DNA of 64,000 nt from contig NZ_VZII01000003.1 in NCBI RefSeq assembly GCF_009391885.1, forward strand, positions 95,545-159,544. The letters are read 5' to 3'. Numbering within the stretch: position 1 is the stretch's first letter; each line of letters starts with the position of its first letter. A model generated the notes under the pieces. That model was not told where the DNA came from. It did no database searches and saw nothing but the letters and a program-made list of their open reading frames with translations. Both the position numbers and the translations under genes were made by a program. This document shows positions 1 to 10,070 of the stretch, piece after piece. The DNA comes from Pseudomonas sp. MN1F. GTDB taxonomy: Bacteria; Pseudomonadota; Gammaproteobacteria; Pseudomonadales; Pseudomonadaceae.

Positions 1-76
1 ACAAGAGCGCGGCCGTAAAAAGCCGCATCACGTGACATCAGACCTGCCTATCCAAAACCTACAAAAAGGCGCACCC

Positions 77-1690
77 ATGTCAGGCAAATTCAAGAAACAG
101 CTGTCATTGCTCGACCTCACCTTCATCGGCCTCGGCGCCATCTTCGGCTCCGGCTGGCTATTCGCCGCCAGCCATGTCTCGGCCATCGCCGGCCCGGCCG
201 GTATCCTCTCCTGGTTCCTCGGCGGTTTCGCCGTGCTGCTGCTGGGTATCGTCTACTGCGAACTTGGCGCCGCCCTGCCGCGAGCCGGTGGCGTGGTGCG
301 CTACCCGGTGTACTCGCACGGCCCGCTGCTCGGCTACCTGATGGGCTTCATCACGCTGATCGCCTTCTCCAGCCTGATCGCCATCGAAGTGGTCGCCTCG
401 CGCCAGTACGCTGCGGCCTGGTTCCCCGGGCTGACCAAGGCCGGCTCCAGCGACCCGACGGTGCTCGGCTGGCTGGTGCAGTTCGCCTTGCTGGGGCTGT
501 TCTTCTTCCTCAACTACCGCAGCGTGAAGACCTTCGCCAAGGCCAACAACCTGGTCAGCGTGTTCAAGTTCATCGTGCCGCTGCTGGTGATCGGCGTGCT
601 GTTCAGCTTCTTCAAGCCGGAGAACTTCGAGGTCCAGGGCTTCGCCCCGTTCGGCCTGTCTGGCGTGGAAATGGCGGTGTCGGCCGGTGGCATCATCTTC
701 GCCTACCTGGGGCTGACGCCGATCATCTCGGTGGCCAGCGAGGTGAAGAACCCGCAGCGCACCATCCCGATCGCGCTGATCCTCTCGGTGCTGCTGTCCA
801 CCGCGATCTACGCCCTGCTGCAACTGGCCTTCCTCGGCAGCGTGCCGACCGAAATGCTGAGCAACGGCTGGGCCGCAGTGACCAAGGAACTGGCCCTGCC
901 CTACCGTGACATCGCCCTGGCCCTGGGCGTTGGCTGGCTGGCCTATCTGGTGGTGGCCGATGCGGTGATCTCGCCCAGCGGCTGCGGCAACATCTACATG
1001 AACGCCACCCCACGCGTGGTCTATGGCTGGGCGCAGACCGGCACCTTCTTCAAGTACTTCACCCGCATCGACGCCGAGTCCGGTATCCCACGCCCGGCAC
1101 TGTGGCTGACCTTCGGCCTGTCGGTGTTCTGGACCCTGCCATTCCCCTCCTGGGAAGCGCTGATCAACGTGGTGTCCGCCGCCCTGGTGCTGAGCTACGC
1201 CGTGGCCCCGGTCACCGTCGCCGCCCTGCGCCGCAATGCGCCGAACATGCCACGCCCATTCCGGGTCAAGGGCATGGGCGTGCTCGGCCCGCTGTCGTTC
1301 ATCATCGCTGCACTGATCGTCTACTGGTCGGGCTGGAGCACCGTGTCGTGGCTACTGGCCCTGCAGATCGTGATGTTCGTGCTGTACCTGCTGTGCGGCC
1401 GCTTCGTCCCCACCCAGCACCTGTCGCTGGCCCAGCAAGTACGTTCGTCGGCCTGGCTGATCGGCTTCTACGCCGTGACCATCCTGCTGTCCTGGCTGGG
1501 TAGCTTCGGCGGACTGGGTGTGCTCGGCCACCCGTTCGACACCGTGGCCGTGGCCGCCTGCGCCCTGGGCATCTACTACTGGGGCGCGGCCACCGGCGTG
1601 CCGGCTCACCTGGTGCACCTGGAAGGCGACGACGAAAGTGAAGCCAGCGCTGAAACCTATACCGGCCGCCCCGCCGCCGTCGCCTCCTGA
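77..1690 (+). CDS. APC-family amino acid permease, probable hydroxyproline uptake
   Basis: Integral inner-membrane amino acid/proton symporter of the APC superfamily, about 537 residues with some 12 or more hydrophobic segments. The N-terminal [12 protein letters not shown] segment matches the APC TM1 consensus. A GTG at 32 in the same frame would add 15 polar residues; I prefer the ATG at 77, preceded by a purine-rich AAAAAGG stretch. It is the first gene of a run of five hydroxyproline catabolic genes on the same strand, 11-23 nt from the epimerase, so uptake of hydroxyproline (or proline) is inferred from context. The substrate cannot be read from the sequence. The polar C-terminal tail after the last membrane segment is acidic. 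Confidence 0.85.
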   Translation: MSGKFKKQLSLLDLTFIGLGAIFGSGWLFAASHVSAIAGPAGILSWFLGGFAVLLLGIVYCELGAALPRAGGVVRYPVYSHGPLLGYLMGFITLIAFSSLIAIEVVASRQYAAAWFPGLTKAGSSDPTVLGWLVQFALLGLFFFLNYRSVKTFAKANNLVSVFKFIVPLLVIGVLFSFFKPENFEVQGFAPFGLSGVEMAVSAGGIIFAYLGLTPIISVASEVKNPQRTIPIALILSVLLSTAIYALLQLAFLGSVPTEMLSNGWAAVTKELALPYRDIALALGVGWLAYLVVADAVISPSGCGNIYMNATPRVVYGWAQTGTFFKYFTRIDAESGIPRPALWLTFGLSVFWTLPFPSWEALINVVSAALVLSYAVAPVTVAALRRNAPNMPRPFRVKGMGVLGPLSFIIAALIVYWSGWSTVSWLLALQIVMFVLYLLCGRFVPTQHLSLAQQVRSSAWLIGFYAVTILLSWLGSFGGLGVLGHPFDTVAVAACALGIYYWGAATGVPAHLVHLEGDDESEASAETYTGRPAAVAS

Positions 1691-1713
1691 TCCTTCAAGC
1701 AATGGACAAGCCC

Positions 1714-2640
1714 ATGAAACAGATTCACGTCATCGACTCGCATACCGGCGGCGAACCGACCCGCCTGGTGATGAAAGGCTTCCCGCAGCTGCAGGGGCGC
1801 AGCATGGCCGAGCAGCGCGACGAACTGCGCGAGCTGCACGATCAATGGCGCCGTGCCTGCCTGCTGGAGCCACGCGGCAACGATGTGCTGGTCGGCGCGC
1901 TGTATTGCCCACCGGTGTCGGCCGATGCCACCTGCGGGGTGATCTTCTTCAACAACGCCGGCTACCTGAACATGTGCGGCCACGGCACCATCGGCCTGGT
2001 CGCCTCGCTGCAGCACCTGGGCCTGATCGAGCCGGGCGTGCACAAGATCGACACCCCGGTCGGCCAGGTCAGCGCCACCCTGCATGAAGACGGCGCGGTT
2101 ACCGTCGGCAACGTGCCGTCCTACCGCTACCGCCAGCAGGTGGCGGTGGAGGTGCCCGGGCATGGCGTGGTGCGCGGCGACATCGCCTGGGGCGGCAACT
2201 GGTTCTTCCTGGTCTCCGAACACGGCCAGCGCATCGAACTGGACAACCGCGAAGCCCTCACCGAGTACACCTGGGCCATGCTCAAGGCCCTCGAAGCCCA
2301 GGGCATCACCGGCGAAAACGGCGCGCCGATCGACCATGTCGAGCTGTTTGCCGACGACGCCAATGCCGACAGCCGCAACTTCGTCATGTGCCCCGGCAAG
2401 GCCTACGACCGCTCGCCCTGCGGCACCGGCACCAGCGCCAAGCTGGCGTGCCTTGCCGCCGACGGCAAGCTTGAAGCAGGCCAGACCTGGGTGCAGGCCA
2501 GCATCACCGGCAGCCAGTTCCACGGCCGCTACGAGCGCGACGGCGAGCGCATTCGCCCGTTCATCACCGGCCGCGCCTACATGACCGCCGACAGCACCCT
2601 GCTGATCGACGAACAGGATCCATTCGCCTGGGGCATCTGA
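1714..2640 (+). CDS. hypE: 4-hydroxyproline 2-epimerase
   Basis: Cofactor-independent epimerase of the proline racemase family that converts trans-4-hydroxy-L-proline to cis-4-hydroxy-D-proline. Both catalytic cysteines are present: C88 in NMCGHGTIG and C236 in PCGTGTSA. A Cys in the second position indicates a racemase/epimerase, not a dehydratase (which has Thr in the first). With the ATG at 1714 the protein is 308 residues, starting [15 protein letters not shown], which fits characterised P. putida relatives; an ATG at 1702 would add four residues. The next three catabolic genes follow directly and supply the rest of the pathway, which supports hydroxyproline over proline as the substrate. 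Confidence 0.93.
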   Translation: MKQIHVIDSHTGGEPTRLVMKGFPQLQGRSMAEQRDELRELHDQWRRACLLEPRGNDVLVGALYCPPVSADATCGVIFFNNAGYLNMCGHGTIGLVASLQHLGLIEPGVHKIDTPVGQVSATLHEDGAVTVGNVPSYRYRQQVAVEVPGHGVVRGDIAWGGNWFFLVSEHGQRIELDNREALTEYTWAMLKALEAQGITGENGAPIDHVELFADDANADSRNFVMCPGKAYDRSPCGTGTSAKLACLAADGKLEAGQTWVQASITGSQFHGRYERDGERIRPFITGRAYMTADSTLLIDEQDPFAWGI

Positions 2641-2683
2641 ACCCGGCTTTTTAAACAACTGAATATCGCCAGGAGTGACAACA

Positions 2684-3631
2684 ATGACTGACAACATCTT
2701 CACCGGCACCATGCCTGCCCTGATGACCCCGTGCACCGCCGAGCGCAAGCCGGACTTTGACGCCCTGGTGCGCAAGGGCCGCGAACTGATCGAGGCCGGC
2801 ATGAGCGCCGTGGTCTACTGCGGCTCGATGGGCGACTGGCCGCTGCTGACCGAAGCCGAGCGCCAGGAGGGCGTGGCCCGCCTGGTGGCCGCTGGCATCC
2901 CGACCATTGTCGGCACCGGTGCGGTGAACACCCGTGAAGCGGTGGCCCATGCGGCCCACGCGGCCAAGGTCGGTGCCGCTGGCCTGATGGTCATTCCGCG
3001 CGTGCTCAGCCGCGGTGCTTCGCTGATCGCCCAGAAGCACCACTTCTCGGCCATTCTCGCCGCTGCGCCGAAGCTGCCGGCGGTGATCTACAACAGCCCC
3101 TACTACGGCTTTGCCACCCGCGCCGACCTGTTCTTCGAACTGCGCCGTGAATTCCCTAACCTGATCGGCTTCAAGGAATTCGGCGGTGGCGCCGACCTGC
3201 GCTACGCCGCCGAGCACATCACCTCCCAGGATAACGACGTGACCCTGATGGTCGGCGTTGACACCCAGGTGGTGCATGGCTTCGTCAACTGCGCCGCCAC
3301 CGGCGCCATCACCGGCATCGGCAACGCCCTGCCACGTGAAGTGCTGCAACTGGTGAGCCTGAGCAAGCAGGCCGCCAAGGGCGACGCCAAGGCCCGCCGC
3401 CTGGCACGTGAACTGGAAGCGGCGCTGGCGGTGCTGTCGTCGTTCGATGAAGGCTGCGACCTGGTGCTGTACTACAAGCACCTGATGGTGCTCAACGGCG
3501 ACACCGAATACAGCCTGCACTTCAACGAAACCGACGTGCTCACCGATGCCCAGCGCAACTACGCCGAGCAGCAGTACGCGCTGTTCCGCAAGTGGTACGC
3601 CAACTGGTCGGCCGAGCAGAACCTGGCCTGA
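2684..3631 (+). CDS. Delta1-pyrroline-4-hydroxy-2-carboxylate deaminase (DapA/NAL family)
   Basis: Class I aldolase-fold enzyme of 315 residues in the dihydrodipicolinate synthase/N-acetylneuraminate lyase family. The Schiff-base lysine is K164 in GFKEFG and the catalytic tyrosine is Y136 in VIYNSP. In hydroxyproline clusters this family member removes ammonia and water from Delta1-pyrroline-4-hydroxy-2-carboxylate to give 2-oxoglutarate semialdehyde, the substrate of the next gene product. The ATG at 2684 sits eight bases after AGGAG at 2671-2675; the in-frame GTG at 2675 overlaps that ribosome site and is rejected as a start. The family alone would not separate this from other DapA-like enzymes; the operon decides it. 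Confidence 0.88.
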   Translation: MTDNIFTGTMPALMTPCTAERKPDFDALVRKGRELIEAGMSAVVYCGSMGDWPLLTEAERQEGVARLVAAGIPTIVGTGAVNTREAVAHAAHAAKVGAAGLMVIPRVLSRGASLIAQKHHFSAILAAAPKLPAVIYNSPYYGFATRADLFFELRREFPNLIGFKEFGGGADLRYAAEHITSQDNDVTLMVGVDTQVVHGFVNCAATGAITGIGNALPREVLQLVSLSKQAAKGDAKARRLARELEAALAVLSSFDEGCDLVLYYKHLMVLNGDTEYSLHFNETDVLTDAQRNYAEQQYALFRKWYANWSAEQNLA

Positions 3632-3640
3632 TCCCAAGAC

Positions 3641-3669
3641 GCACCGCGGCCCCTGTAGGGGCGCGGTGC
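3641..3669 (+). other. Intercistronic hairpin
   Basis: A GC-rich inverted repeat (GCACCGCGGCCCC, loop TGTA, GGGGCGCGGTGC, one base bulged) lies between the deaminase stop and the dehydrogenase start. No T-run follows on either strand, so it looks like an mRNA-processing or stability hairpin inside the operon, not a full terminator. Confidence 0.55.
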
Positions 3670-3704
3670 ACCTTGATACTGAATTCAATTTCAAAGGACG
3701 CCCC

Positions 3705-5282
3705 ATGACCCTGACAGGCAACCTGCTGATCGGCCAATCTGCCGTACCCGGCAGCCGCGACGCGATCCGCGCCATCGACCCGGCCACCAACCAGGCCCTC
3801 GAACCCGCCTACGCCGGCGGCACCGGCGAACACGTGGCCCAGGCCTGCGCACTGGCTTGGGCGGCGTTCGACGGTTACCGCGAAACCTCGCTGGAACAAC
3901 GCGCCCATTTCCTCGAAACCATCGCCAGCGAAATCGAAGCGCTCGGCGATGCCCTGATCGACCGCGCCGTGGCCGAAAGCGGCCTGCCGAAGGCGCGCAT
4001 CCAGGGCGAACGTGGCCGCACTTGCACGCAGCTGCGCACCTTCGCCCGGGTGGTCCGCAGCGGTGAATGGCTGGATGTGCGGGTCGACAACGCCCTGCCC
4101 GAACGCCAGCCGCTGCCCCGCGCCGACCTGCGCCAACGCCAGGTGGCCCTGGGCCCGGTGGCGGTGTTCGGCGCCAGCAACTTCCCCCTGGCCTTCTCGG
4201 TAGCTGGCGGCGACACCGCCTCGGCGCTGGCCGCCGGTTGCCCGGTAGTGGTCAAGGCCCACGCCGCGCACCCCGGCACCAGCGAACTGGTCGGCCAGGC
4301 CGTGGCCCGCGCAGTCAAACATTGCGGCCTGCCCGAAGGCGTGTTCTCGCTGCTGTACGGCGCCGGCCGTGAAGTCGGCATCGCCCTGGTCAGCGACCCG
4401 CGCATCAAGGCAGTCGGTTTCACCGGTTCGCGCAGCGGTGGCATGGCCCTGTGCCAGGCAGCCCAGGCCCGCCCTGAGCCGATTCCGGTGTACGCCGAGA
4501 TGAGCTCGATCAACCCGGTGTTCCTCTTCGACGCCGCCTTGCAGGCCCGTGGCGAAACACTGGCGCAACCCTTCGTTGCCTCACTGACCCAGGGCGCCGG
4601 GCAATTCTGCACCAACCCCGGGCTGGTCATCGCCCGCCAGGGGCCAGCGCTGCAGCGCTTCATCGCGGCTGCCAGCGAGCATGTACGCCAGGCCGCCGCG
4701 CAGACCATGCTCACGCCAGGTATTGCCAGCGCCTATGCCGCTGGCGTCGGCGCCCTGGCCAACAACACCAACGCTACGGTTGCCGCCAGCGGCCTGGCAC
4801 AACAAGGGCCGAACCAGTGCCAGGCGCAGCTGTTCGTGACCCAGGCCGAAGCGTTTCTCAGCGACCCGGCATTGCAGGCCGAAGTGTTCGGTGCCGCTTC
4901 GCTGGTGGTGGCCTGCACCAGCGATGAGCAGGTCCGCCAGGTGGCCGAACACCTCGAAGGCCAGTTGACCGCCACGCTGCAACTGGACGCTGCCGACATC
5001 GACACTGCCCGCGCCCTGCTGCCAACCCTGGAGCGCAAGGCCGGGCGCATTCTGGTCAACGGCTGGCCGACCGGTGTCGAGGTGTGCGACGCGATGGTCC
5101 ACGGCGGGCCGTTCCCGGCCACCTCCGATGCCCGCACCACCTCGGTGGGTACCGCGGCGATCCTGCGCTTCCTGCGCCCGGTGTGCTACCAGGACTTCCC
5201 CGATGCCCTGCTGCCGCAGGCGCTCAAGCACGGCAACCCGCTGCAACTGCGGCGCTTGCTCGACGGCAAACGGGAAGGGTGA
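3705..5282 (+). CDS. 2-oxoglutarate semialdehyde dehydrogenase (2,5-dioxovalerate dehydrogenase)
   Basis: NAD(P)-dependent aldehyde dehydrogenase of 525 residues that oxidises 2-oxoglutarate semialdehyde to 2-oxoglutarate, the last step of hydroxyproline degradation. It shows the ALDH cofactor-fold signature [17 protein letters not shown], the general-base glutamate in [10 protein letters not shown] and the catalytic cysteine in [10 protein letters not shown]. The ATG at 3705 follows AAAGGACG; the open frame continues 159 bases upstream into the preceding gene but without a supported start. Only two bases separate its stop from the next gene's ATG, indicating translational coupling. The sequence resembles the KGSADH subgroup of ALDHs (also used in glucarate and arabinose catabolism), so hydroxyproline specificity is from context. 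Confidence 0.9.
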   Translation: MTLTGNLLIGQSAVPGSRDAIRAIDPATNQALEPAYAGGTGEHVAQACALAWAAFDGYRETSLEQRAHFLETIASEIEALGDALIDRAVAESGLPKARIQGERGRTCTQLRTFARVVRSGEWLDVRVDNALPERQPLPRADLRQRQVALGPVAVFGASNFPLAFSVAGGDTASALAAGCPVVVKAHAAHPGTSELVGQAVARAVKHCGLPEGVFSLLYGAGREVGIALVSDPRIKAVGFTGSRSGGMALCQAAQARPEPIPVYAEMSSINPVFLFDAALQARGETLAQPFVASLTQGAGQFCTNPGLVIARQGPALQRFIAAASEHVRQAAAQTMLTPGIASAYAAGVGALANNTNATVAASGLAQQGPNQCQAQLFVTQAEAFLSDPALQAEVFGAASLVVACTSDEQVRQVAEHLEGQLTATLQLDAADIDTARALLPTLERKAGRILVNGWPTGVEVCDAMVHGGPFPATSDARTTSVGTAAILRFLRPVCYQDFPDALLPQALKHGNPLQLRRLLDGKREG

Positions 5283-5284
5283 GC

Positions 5285-6532
5285 ATGGTCGACGCCCCTG
5301 AAACCGATATCGCCGTGGTCGGTGCCGGCATCGTCGGCGTGGCCTGCGCCCTGCAACTGGCCCGCCAGGGCCGTCGGGTGCTGCTGCTCGACCAGCAGGC
5401 ACCCGGCCATGGCGCGTCCTATGGCAACGCCGGGCACCTGGCCACCGAGCAGGTGTTCCCGATCGCCGACCTGTCGATCCTCAAGCGCCTGCCGCGCATG
5501 CTGCTCGACCCGATGGGCCCGTTGCGCCTGGACTGGAAGTACCTGCCCAAGGCCATGCCGTGGTTCACCCGGCTGCTGCTCAACCTGCGCCCGGCACCGT
5601 TCCAGCGCAGCGTGGCCGGTATCCGGGCGCTGAACGAAGGCAGCCTGGGAGCCTGGCAGCGCTTGCTCGGCTCGATCGGGCGCAGCGAGCTGTTCAAGGA
5701 AGATGGCTCGTTGCTGGTGTTCGAACGGCCCGAGTCGCGCCAGGCGCTGCAGGCCTTGCAGGCGCGCATGCAGCAGCAGAACGTGGCGGTGGATTACTGG
5801 TCTGCAGACACCGTGCGCGAGGCAGCACCGCAGCTGACCCCTGCGCTGCTGGGGGGGTTGTTCTTCCCGCATACCGGGCACTTCGTCGATCCGTACCGGG
5901 TGGTCTGCGCGCTGTTCGAGGCAGCCAAGGCCAGCGGCGTGCGTTTCGTCCAGGCGCGGGTTGCGGGTGGGCAATTGCACGGCGACGGCGTCAGCCTGGC
6001 CAGTGACCAGGGGACGTTCAAGGCGCGCCAGGTGCTGCTCAGTTGCGGCGCGCATTCTGCGCAGCTTACGGCCGCGCTCACCGGCAAACGCGTACCGCTG
6101 GACACCGAGCGCGGCTATCACCTGATGCTGCCGCAGGAGCAGCAACGCCTGCCGTTTGCGGTCACCTCGCTGGAGCGCAAGTTCATCATGACGCCCATGG
6201 CTGACGGGCTACGCCTGGCCGGCACGGTGGAGTTCGCCGGGCTCGATGCGCCACCTAGCATGCAGCGAGCGTGGCAGTTGCACCGGTTGAGCAAGGGGTT
6301 GTTCCAGCAGGAGCTGAGTGCTGAAGGGGCGACGCCGTGGATGGGCTTCAGGCCATCGTTGCCCGACTCGTTGCCGGTGATCGACCGGGTGTGTGATGGG
6401 CGGGTGCTGCTGGCGTTTGGGCATCAGCATCTGGGGTTGACCCAGGCGGCGGTGACGGCGGAATGGGTGGGGCGCTTGGCTAAACAAGCCGACGTCCGCG
6501 AAATGGGGGCTTATCGCCTGGATCGCTTCTGA
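5285..6532 (+). CDS. FAD-dependent D-hydroxyproline dehydrogenase (DadA-like)
   Basis: D-amino-acid dehydrogenase-type flavoprotein of 415 residues with the N-terminal dinucleotide-binding signature VVGAGIVGVACALQLARQG and the C-terminal DAO-fold segment around GHQHLGLTQAAV. In the pathway it oxidises cis-4-hydroxy-D-proline to Delta1-pyrroline-4-hydroxy-2-carboxylate, passing electrons to the membrane chain. P. putida-type clusters use a single-subunit enzyme like this, where P. aeruginosa has a three-subunit one. The ATG at 5285 lies two bases after the previous stop (TGAGCATG). The open frame extends upstream to 5084 only as an overlap with the preceding gene. Confidence 0.88.
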   Translation: MVDAPETDIAVVGAGIVGVACALQLARQGRRVLLLDQQAPGHGASYGNAGHLATEQVFPIADLSILKRLPRMLLDPMGPLRLDWKYLPKAMPWFTRLLLNLRPAPFQRSVAGIRALNEGSLGAWQRLLGSIGRSELFKEDGSLLVFERPESRQALQALQARMQQQNVAVDYWSADTVREAAPQLTPALLGGLFFPHTGHFVDPYRVVCALFEAAKASGVRFVQARVAGGQLHGDGVSLASDQGTFKARQVLLSCGAHSAQLTAALTGKRVPLDTERGYHLMLPQEQQRLPFAVTSLERKFIMTPMADGLRLAGTVEFAGLDAPPSMQRAWQLHRLSKGLFQQELSAEGATPWMGFRPSLPDSLPVIDRVCDGRVLLAFGHQHLGLTQAAVTAEWVGRLAKQADVREMGAYRLDRF

Positions 6533-6561
6533 TCGACCTCGTACAAGGGCACGCTCAGCAT

Positions 6562-7362
6562 TCATGGGTGCTGAGGATCGTGCCCCAACGATTGCAGGAA
6601 CAGCGAAAACAACTCCGGCTGCGACGAGATATCGAGCTTGGTATACAAGTGCCGGCGATGGACCTTGATCGTCTCCGGTGAAATCGCCAGGCGCTCGGCC
6701 ATGGCCTTCGAGGAGAACCCGCGCAATATCAACCTGGCAATCTCCAGCTCGCGCTCGGACAACACGCCCGCGCCAAACTGGCTCAGGGCATCACGCACCT
6801 GCACCGCCACTGGCTCGTCCTGCGCCAGCAAGCGTGTGCTGGCGGCTTGCCAATGCTGCTGCATCAGCGCCAGTACCCACGGGCAGATCATCGCCAGCAA
6901 GCCGCACTGCTCGGCATCGAATGCCTGCCCGCGGCCCAGCGACAAGCTCAGCGCCCCCTGGCCCGGGAGCTGCAGGATGAACTGCACCTCGTCCGTCAGG
7001 ACATGCGCCTGGAACCAGCTGAGGTAGTACTCGCTCTGGTGAAAGTGATCCGGCGCCAGCTCATCCAGCCGATACAAACCACTGCCCACACCCTCCTGGC
7101 AGGCCAGGTAGAACGGGTCGAGCTGGTACAGCCCGCTCAGGTACAGGGACATTGCCACCGGCCCTGCCTGCGGCGTTGCATCGTGCTCTTCCAGTACCAC
7201 CGGCGTACCGCTGACGGGGTAGTGCGCCGCGAGAGCGTTATCGAACGGCAACCAGCGATGCAGCAACAGGATCAGTTGCTTCCAGAAGCGTGGCTGACCG
7301 ATCTGTTCAATGGTGCGGCCGAGATTGGCATGCATGCCGACTTCATGAAAAACGTTGTGCAC
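6562..7362 (-). CDS. LuxR-family transcriptional regulator
   Basis: DNA-binding regulator of 266 residues. The C-terminal 60 residues form a GerE/LuxR helix-turn-helix (SERELEIARLILRGFSSKAMAERLAISPETIKVHRRHLYTKL, split by the usual turn), while the N-terminal 190 residues match no sensor domain I can name with certainty. No receiver-domain aspartate region is visible, so it is probably a stand-alone, ligand-sensing regulator. It converges on the hydroxyproline operon (30 bp from its end) and is divergent from the permease/aminopeptidase pair at 7556-10024, so the latter is the more likely target. A 7-bp inverted repeat in the shared intergenic region is a candidate binding site. Confidence 0.85.
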   Translation of the reverse strand: MHNVFHEVGMHANLGRTIEQIGQPRFWKQLILLLHRWLPFDNALAAHYPVSGTPVVLEEHDATPQAGPVAMSLYLSGLYQLDPFYLACQEGVGSGLYRLDELAPDHFHQSEYYLSWFQAHVLTDEVQFILQLPGQGALSLSLGRGQAFDAEQCGLLAMICPWVLALMQQHWQAASTRLLAQDEPVAVQVRDALSQFGAGVLSERELEIARLILRGFSSKAMAERLAISPETIKVHRRHLYTKLDISSQPELFSLFLQSLGHDPQHP

Positions 7363-7406
7363 CGTGTCGGCTCCCCTGAGAAGGTCATGCGATTTCCCGC
7401 CTTTGC

Positions 7407-7428
7407 TACGCCCACGTCAAGGGGCGTA
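7407..7428. promoter_or_regulatory. Candidate operator between luxR-type gene and permease operon
   Basis: Inverted repeat TACGCCC-N8-GGGCGTA in the 193-bp divergent intergenic region, 45 bp upstream of the regulator start and about 130 bp upstream of the permease. The spacing is right for a dimeric regulator site; assignment to the neighbouring LuxR protein is inference. Confidence 0.4.
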
Positions 7429-7555
7429 CCCCCAAATGGTAATTGGCTGCGCCCTGCCCCACGCCTAGATTGCAGCCCATGCAGCACCCCATCCGCAGGG
7501 TGTTCGCGGGTTCCGTCACTGCCTCAATCCCCAATAACAATTCGAGGAGAACGAC

Positions 7556-8905
7556 ATGCACGACAGTGCGCTCAAGCCCAGCCTGGGCATGCTCGATGTG
7601 GTCGCAATCACCGTTTCGGCGGTTACCCCGGCCAGTTCCGTGTTCGTGATTGCGCCATTCGCCATTGCCCAGGCCGGCAGCGGCGCGGTGCTGGCCTTCG
7701 TGCTGGCGGCAGTGCTGGCGCTGATGTTCGCCTGGTGCTATGCCGAACTGGGCCGTGCCCACAGCTCTGCCGGCGGCGAATATGTGTATGCCAAGCGGGT
7801 GTTCGGCGGCATGGCCGGCTACGCCACCTTCCTCACGGTGCTGGTCTCGCTGTTGTTCATTCCACCGGTGCTGGCCACCGGGGCCGCCACCTATCTGAAC
7901 AACGCCCTTGGTACAGCCTTCGATACCCAGGCCGTGGCCCTGGCGATCGTCGCCGGCAGCTATGCCCTCGGCATCCTCAATATCCGCCTCAACGCCTGGG
8001 TCACGGGCGTGTTCCTGTTGTGCGAAATGGCTGCTGTGCTGGTCATCGTAGCGCTGGGCCTGGGTAACGTGAGCCAGCCGCTGAGCGTGTTGATCACGCC
8101 CCAGCATATCGACCACGGGCTACTCAGCGCCGCCCCCTGGGCACTGGTGTTCGCCTCGATCGGCACGGCGCTGTTTGCCTACAACGGCTTCGGCGCCGCC
8201 GTGGTGCTGGCCGAAGACATGAAAGACGGCGGCCGCAGTACCCATCGGGCGGTGCTCTGGTCACTGGCTTTGGTGGTGGCCATCGAGCTGGTGCCCATCT
8301 GCGCGCTGTTGCTGGGCGCGCCCTCGCTGGAAGCAATGCTGGCCAGCAGCGACCCGATTGGCTACCTGCTCAACGCCCACGGTAACCCGATGCTGTCACG
8401 GCTGGTGAGCGCTGGCATTTTCCTTTCGGTATTCAATGCCATCATCGCCATCGTCATCCAGTCCGGCCGGGTGATCTTCAGCAGCGGCCGCGATCAATTG
8501 TGGACGCCAACGCTGAACCGCCTGTTCACCCGTATCCACCCGCGCTTGGATTCGCCTTGGCTGGCCACCTTGCTGCTGGCCATACCGTCTGCCGCTCTGA
8601 GCTTCAGCTCCAACCTGGAAGAAATGACCTCCTTCACCGTGCTGCTACTTCTGATGGTGTACCTGGCGGTAGCGCTGTGCGGTCTGTTCAGCCGGGTGCT
8701 GCGCAGCGACCGCGAACACCCCTATCGCATGCCCCTGTGGCCGTTGCCCGCGTTGCTGGCGGTGGTTGGCGCAGGTTACCTGCTGCTCAGCGGCCTGCTT
8801 GGCGCGCCCCTGCGCGACATCCTCATCATCCTCATGCTGCTGGCCGTTTCGGTGATGCTCTACAGCACCTACGGCAAGTTCAGCCCAGCCTTCCAGAAAC
8901 TCTGA
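7556..8905 (+). CDS. APC-family amino acid permease
   Basis: Inner-membrane amino acid permease of 449 residues with about 12 hydrophobic segments. The first resembles the APC TM1 region (VVAITVSAVTPASSVFVIAPF). The ATG at 7556 is preceded by AGGAG at spacing nine. It is followed after 15 bp by a DmpA-type aminopeptidase, so the two form an operon divergent from a LuxR-type regulator. Joint action is inferred: import of an amino acid derivative or short peptide amide that the peptidase then hydrolyses. The sequence does not define the substrate. Confidence 0.82.
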   Translation: MHDSALKPSLGMLDVVAITVSAVTPASSVFVIAPFAIAQAGSGAVLAFVLAAVLALMFAWCYAELGRAHSSAGGEYVYAKRVFGGMAGYATFLTVLVSLLFIPPVLATGAATYLNNALGTAFDTQAVALAIVAGSYALGILNIRLNAWVTGVFLLCEMAAVLVIVALGLGNVSQPLSVLITPQHIDHGLLSAAPWALVFASIGTALFAYNGFGAAVVLAEDMKDGGRSTHRAVLWSLALVVAIELVPICALLLGAPSLEAMLASSDPIGYLLNAHGNPMLSRLVSAGIFLSVFNAIIAIVIQSGRVIFSSGRDQLWTPTLNRLFTRIHPRLDSPWLATLLLAIPSAALSFSSNLEEMTSFTVLLLLMVYLAVALCGLFSRVLRSDREHPYRMPLWPLPALLAVVGAGYLLLSGLLGAPLRDILIILMLLAVSVMLYSTYGKFSPAFQKL

Positions 8906-8920
8906 CCCACAGGAGTCCCT

Positions 8921-10024
8921 ATGCGCGCTCGTCAACTTGGTATCACCCTGGGCCTTGGCCAACCGGGTGAATTCAACGCCATCACCGATGTACCCGGCAT
9001 CCGCGTCGGCCACAGCACCATGATTACCAACAGTGCCGACAAACAGGTGCGTACCGGGGTGACGGTGATCCAGCCGCGCCCGCTGGCGGCCCGCCTGGCG
9101 CCTTGCTTTGCCGGGGTCCACGTGCTCAATGGCAACGGTGATGCCACCGGCCTCGAGTGGATTCGCGAAGCCGGCCTGTTGACCACCCCGATTGCCATCA
9201 CCAATACCCACAGTGTCGGGGTAGTGCGCGATGCGCTGATCGCTGCAGAACGCGACACCCTGGGCGACCCGTCAGTGTACTGGTGCATGCCCGTGGTACT
9301 GGAGACCTACGATGGCCTGCTCAATGATATCTGGGGCCAGCATATAGGGCCCGATCAGGTGAACGAAGCGCTGGCACGCGCCGAATCCGGGCCGGTTGCC
9401 GAAGGTGGGGTGGGTGGTGGGACCGGCATGATCTGCCATGAATTCAAGGGTGGTATTGGCACTGCTTCACGGCGCCTTCCTCCTGACCAGGGCGGCTGGA
9501 CGGTGGGGGTGTTGTTACAGGCCAACCACGGCCAGCGACAGGAGCTGCGGGTCGATGGCTACCCGGTCGGCCGGGTGCTCGACGATATCCCCTCGCCCTT
9601 CGCCGAACGTGGCGAACCCGGCATGGGCTCGATCGTGGTGATCATTGCCACCGATGCGCCGTTGCTCCCCCACCAGTGCCAGCGTCTGGCGCAGCGGGCA
9701 TCGATCGGTATCGCCCGGACCGGGGGCGGTACCGAGGATGCCAGTGGCGACCTGTTCGTGGCGTTCTCCACCGCCGACCAGCAACTGCCGCCTGCAGCGT
9801 ATGGGCGCAAAGGGGTACCCTTCAGCCAGCCGGTGCAGATGCTTGCCAACGACCACATCACGCCGCTGTTCATGGCGGCGGCAGAGGCGGTGGAAGAAGC
9901 GATCGTCAACGCGCTGGTTGCTGGTAAAGACATGCGGACAGCGGAGGGGGGGCTGGTGCCGGGGCTGGATGGGCAACGCTTGCTGAGCGCAATGCGCAAG
10001 GTTGGCTGGCGCTGCGGTAGGTAA
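8921..10024 (+). CDS. P1-family aminopeptidase (DmpA-type L-aminopeptidase/D-amidase/esterase)
   Basis: N-terminal-nucleophile hydrolase of the DmpA/P1 family, 367 residues. Such enzymes are made as an inactive chain that cuts itself before a serine, which then becomes the nucleophile. The expected Gly-Ser junction is G236-S237 in GEPGMGSIVVIIATDAPL, close to the 249/250 site of the Ochrobactrum anthropi enzyme. The family opening ITDVPGIRVGHSTM and the glycine-rich GGVGGGTGMICHEFKGG are also present. DmpA enzymes release small N-terminal residues from amides and short peptides, some accepting D-residues or beta-peptides. Here it is the second gene of an operon with an amino acid permease, suggesting a catabolic role in the cytoplasm. 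Confidence 0.88.
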   Translation: MRARQLGITLGLGQPGEFNAITDVPGIRVGHSTMITNSADKQVRTGVTVIQPRPLAARLAPCFAGVHVLNGNGDATGLEWIREAGLLTTPIAITNTHSVGVVRDALIAAERDTLGDPSVYWCMPVVLETYDGLLNDIWGQHIGPDQVNEALARAESGPVAEGGVGGGTGMICHEFKGGIGTASRRLPPDQGGWTVGVLLQANHGQRQELRVDGYPVGRVLDDIPSPFAERGEPGMGSIVVIIATDAPLLPHQCQRLAQRASIGIARTGGGTEDASGDLFVAFSTADQQLPPAAYGRKGVPFSQPVQMLANDHITPLFMAAAEAVEEAIVNALVAGKDMRTAEGGLVPGLDGQRLLSAMRKVGWRCGR

Positions 10025-10030
10025 CTGGCG

Positions 10031-10058
10031 CCCCACAGGTACCGCAGTGCCTGTGGGG
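10031..10058. terminator. Hairpin between convergent genes
   Basis: CCCCACAGG and CCTGTGGGG pair around a 10-nt loop in the 46-bp space between the aminopeptidase stop and the 3' end of xenA. No long T-run is present, so termination strength is uncertain, but the position suits both convergent transcripts. Confidence 0.5.
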
Positions 10059-10070
10059 CCAGCTCATGGC

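Noticed and set aside
1657..2802. Long minus-strand open frame (381 codons) opposite hypE
   Set aside because: It mirrors the hypE coding frame, has no ribosome site and a protein composition typical of antisense frames in GC-rich DNA.
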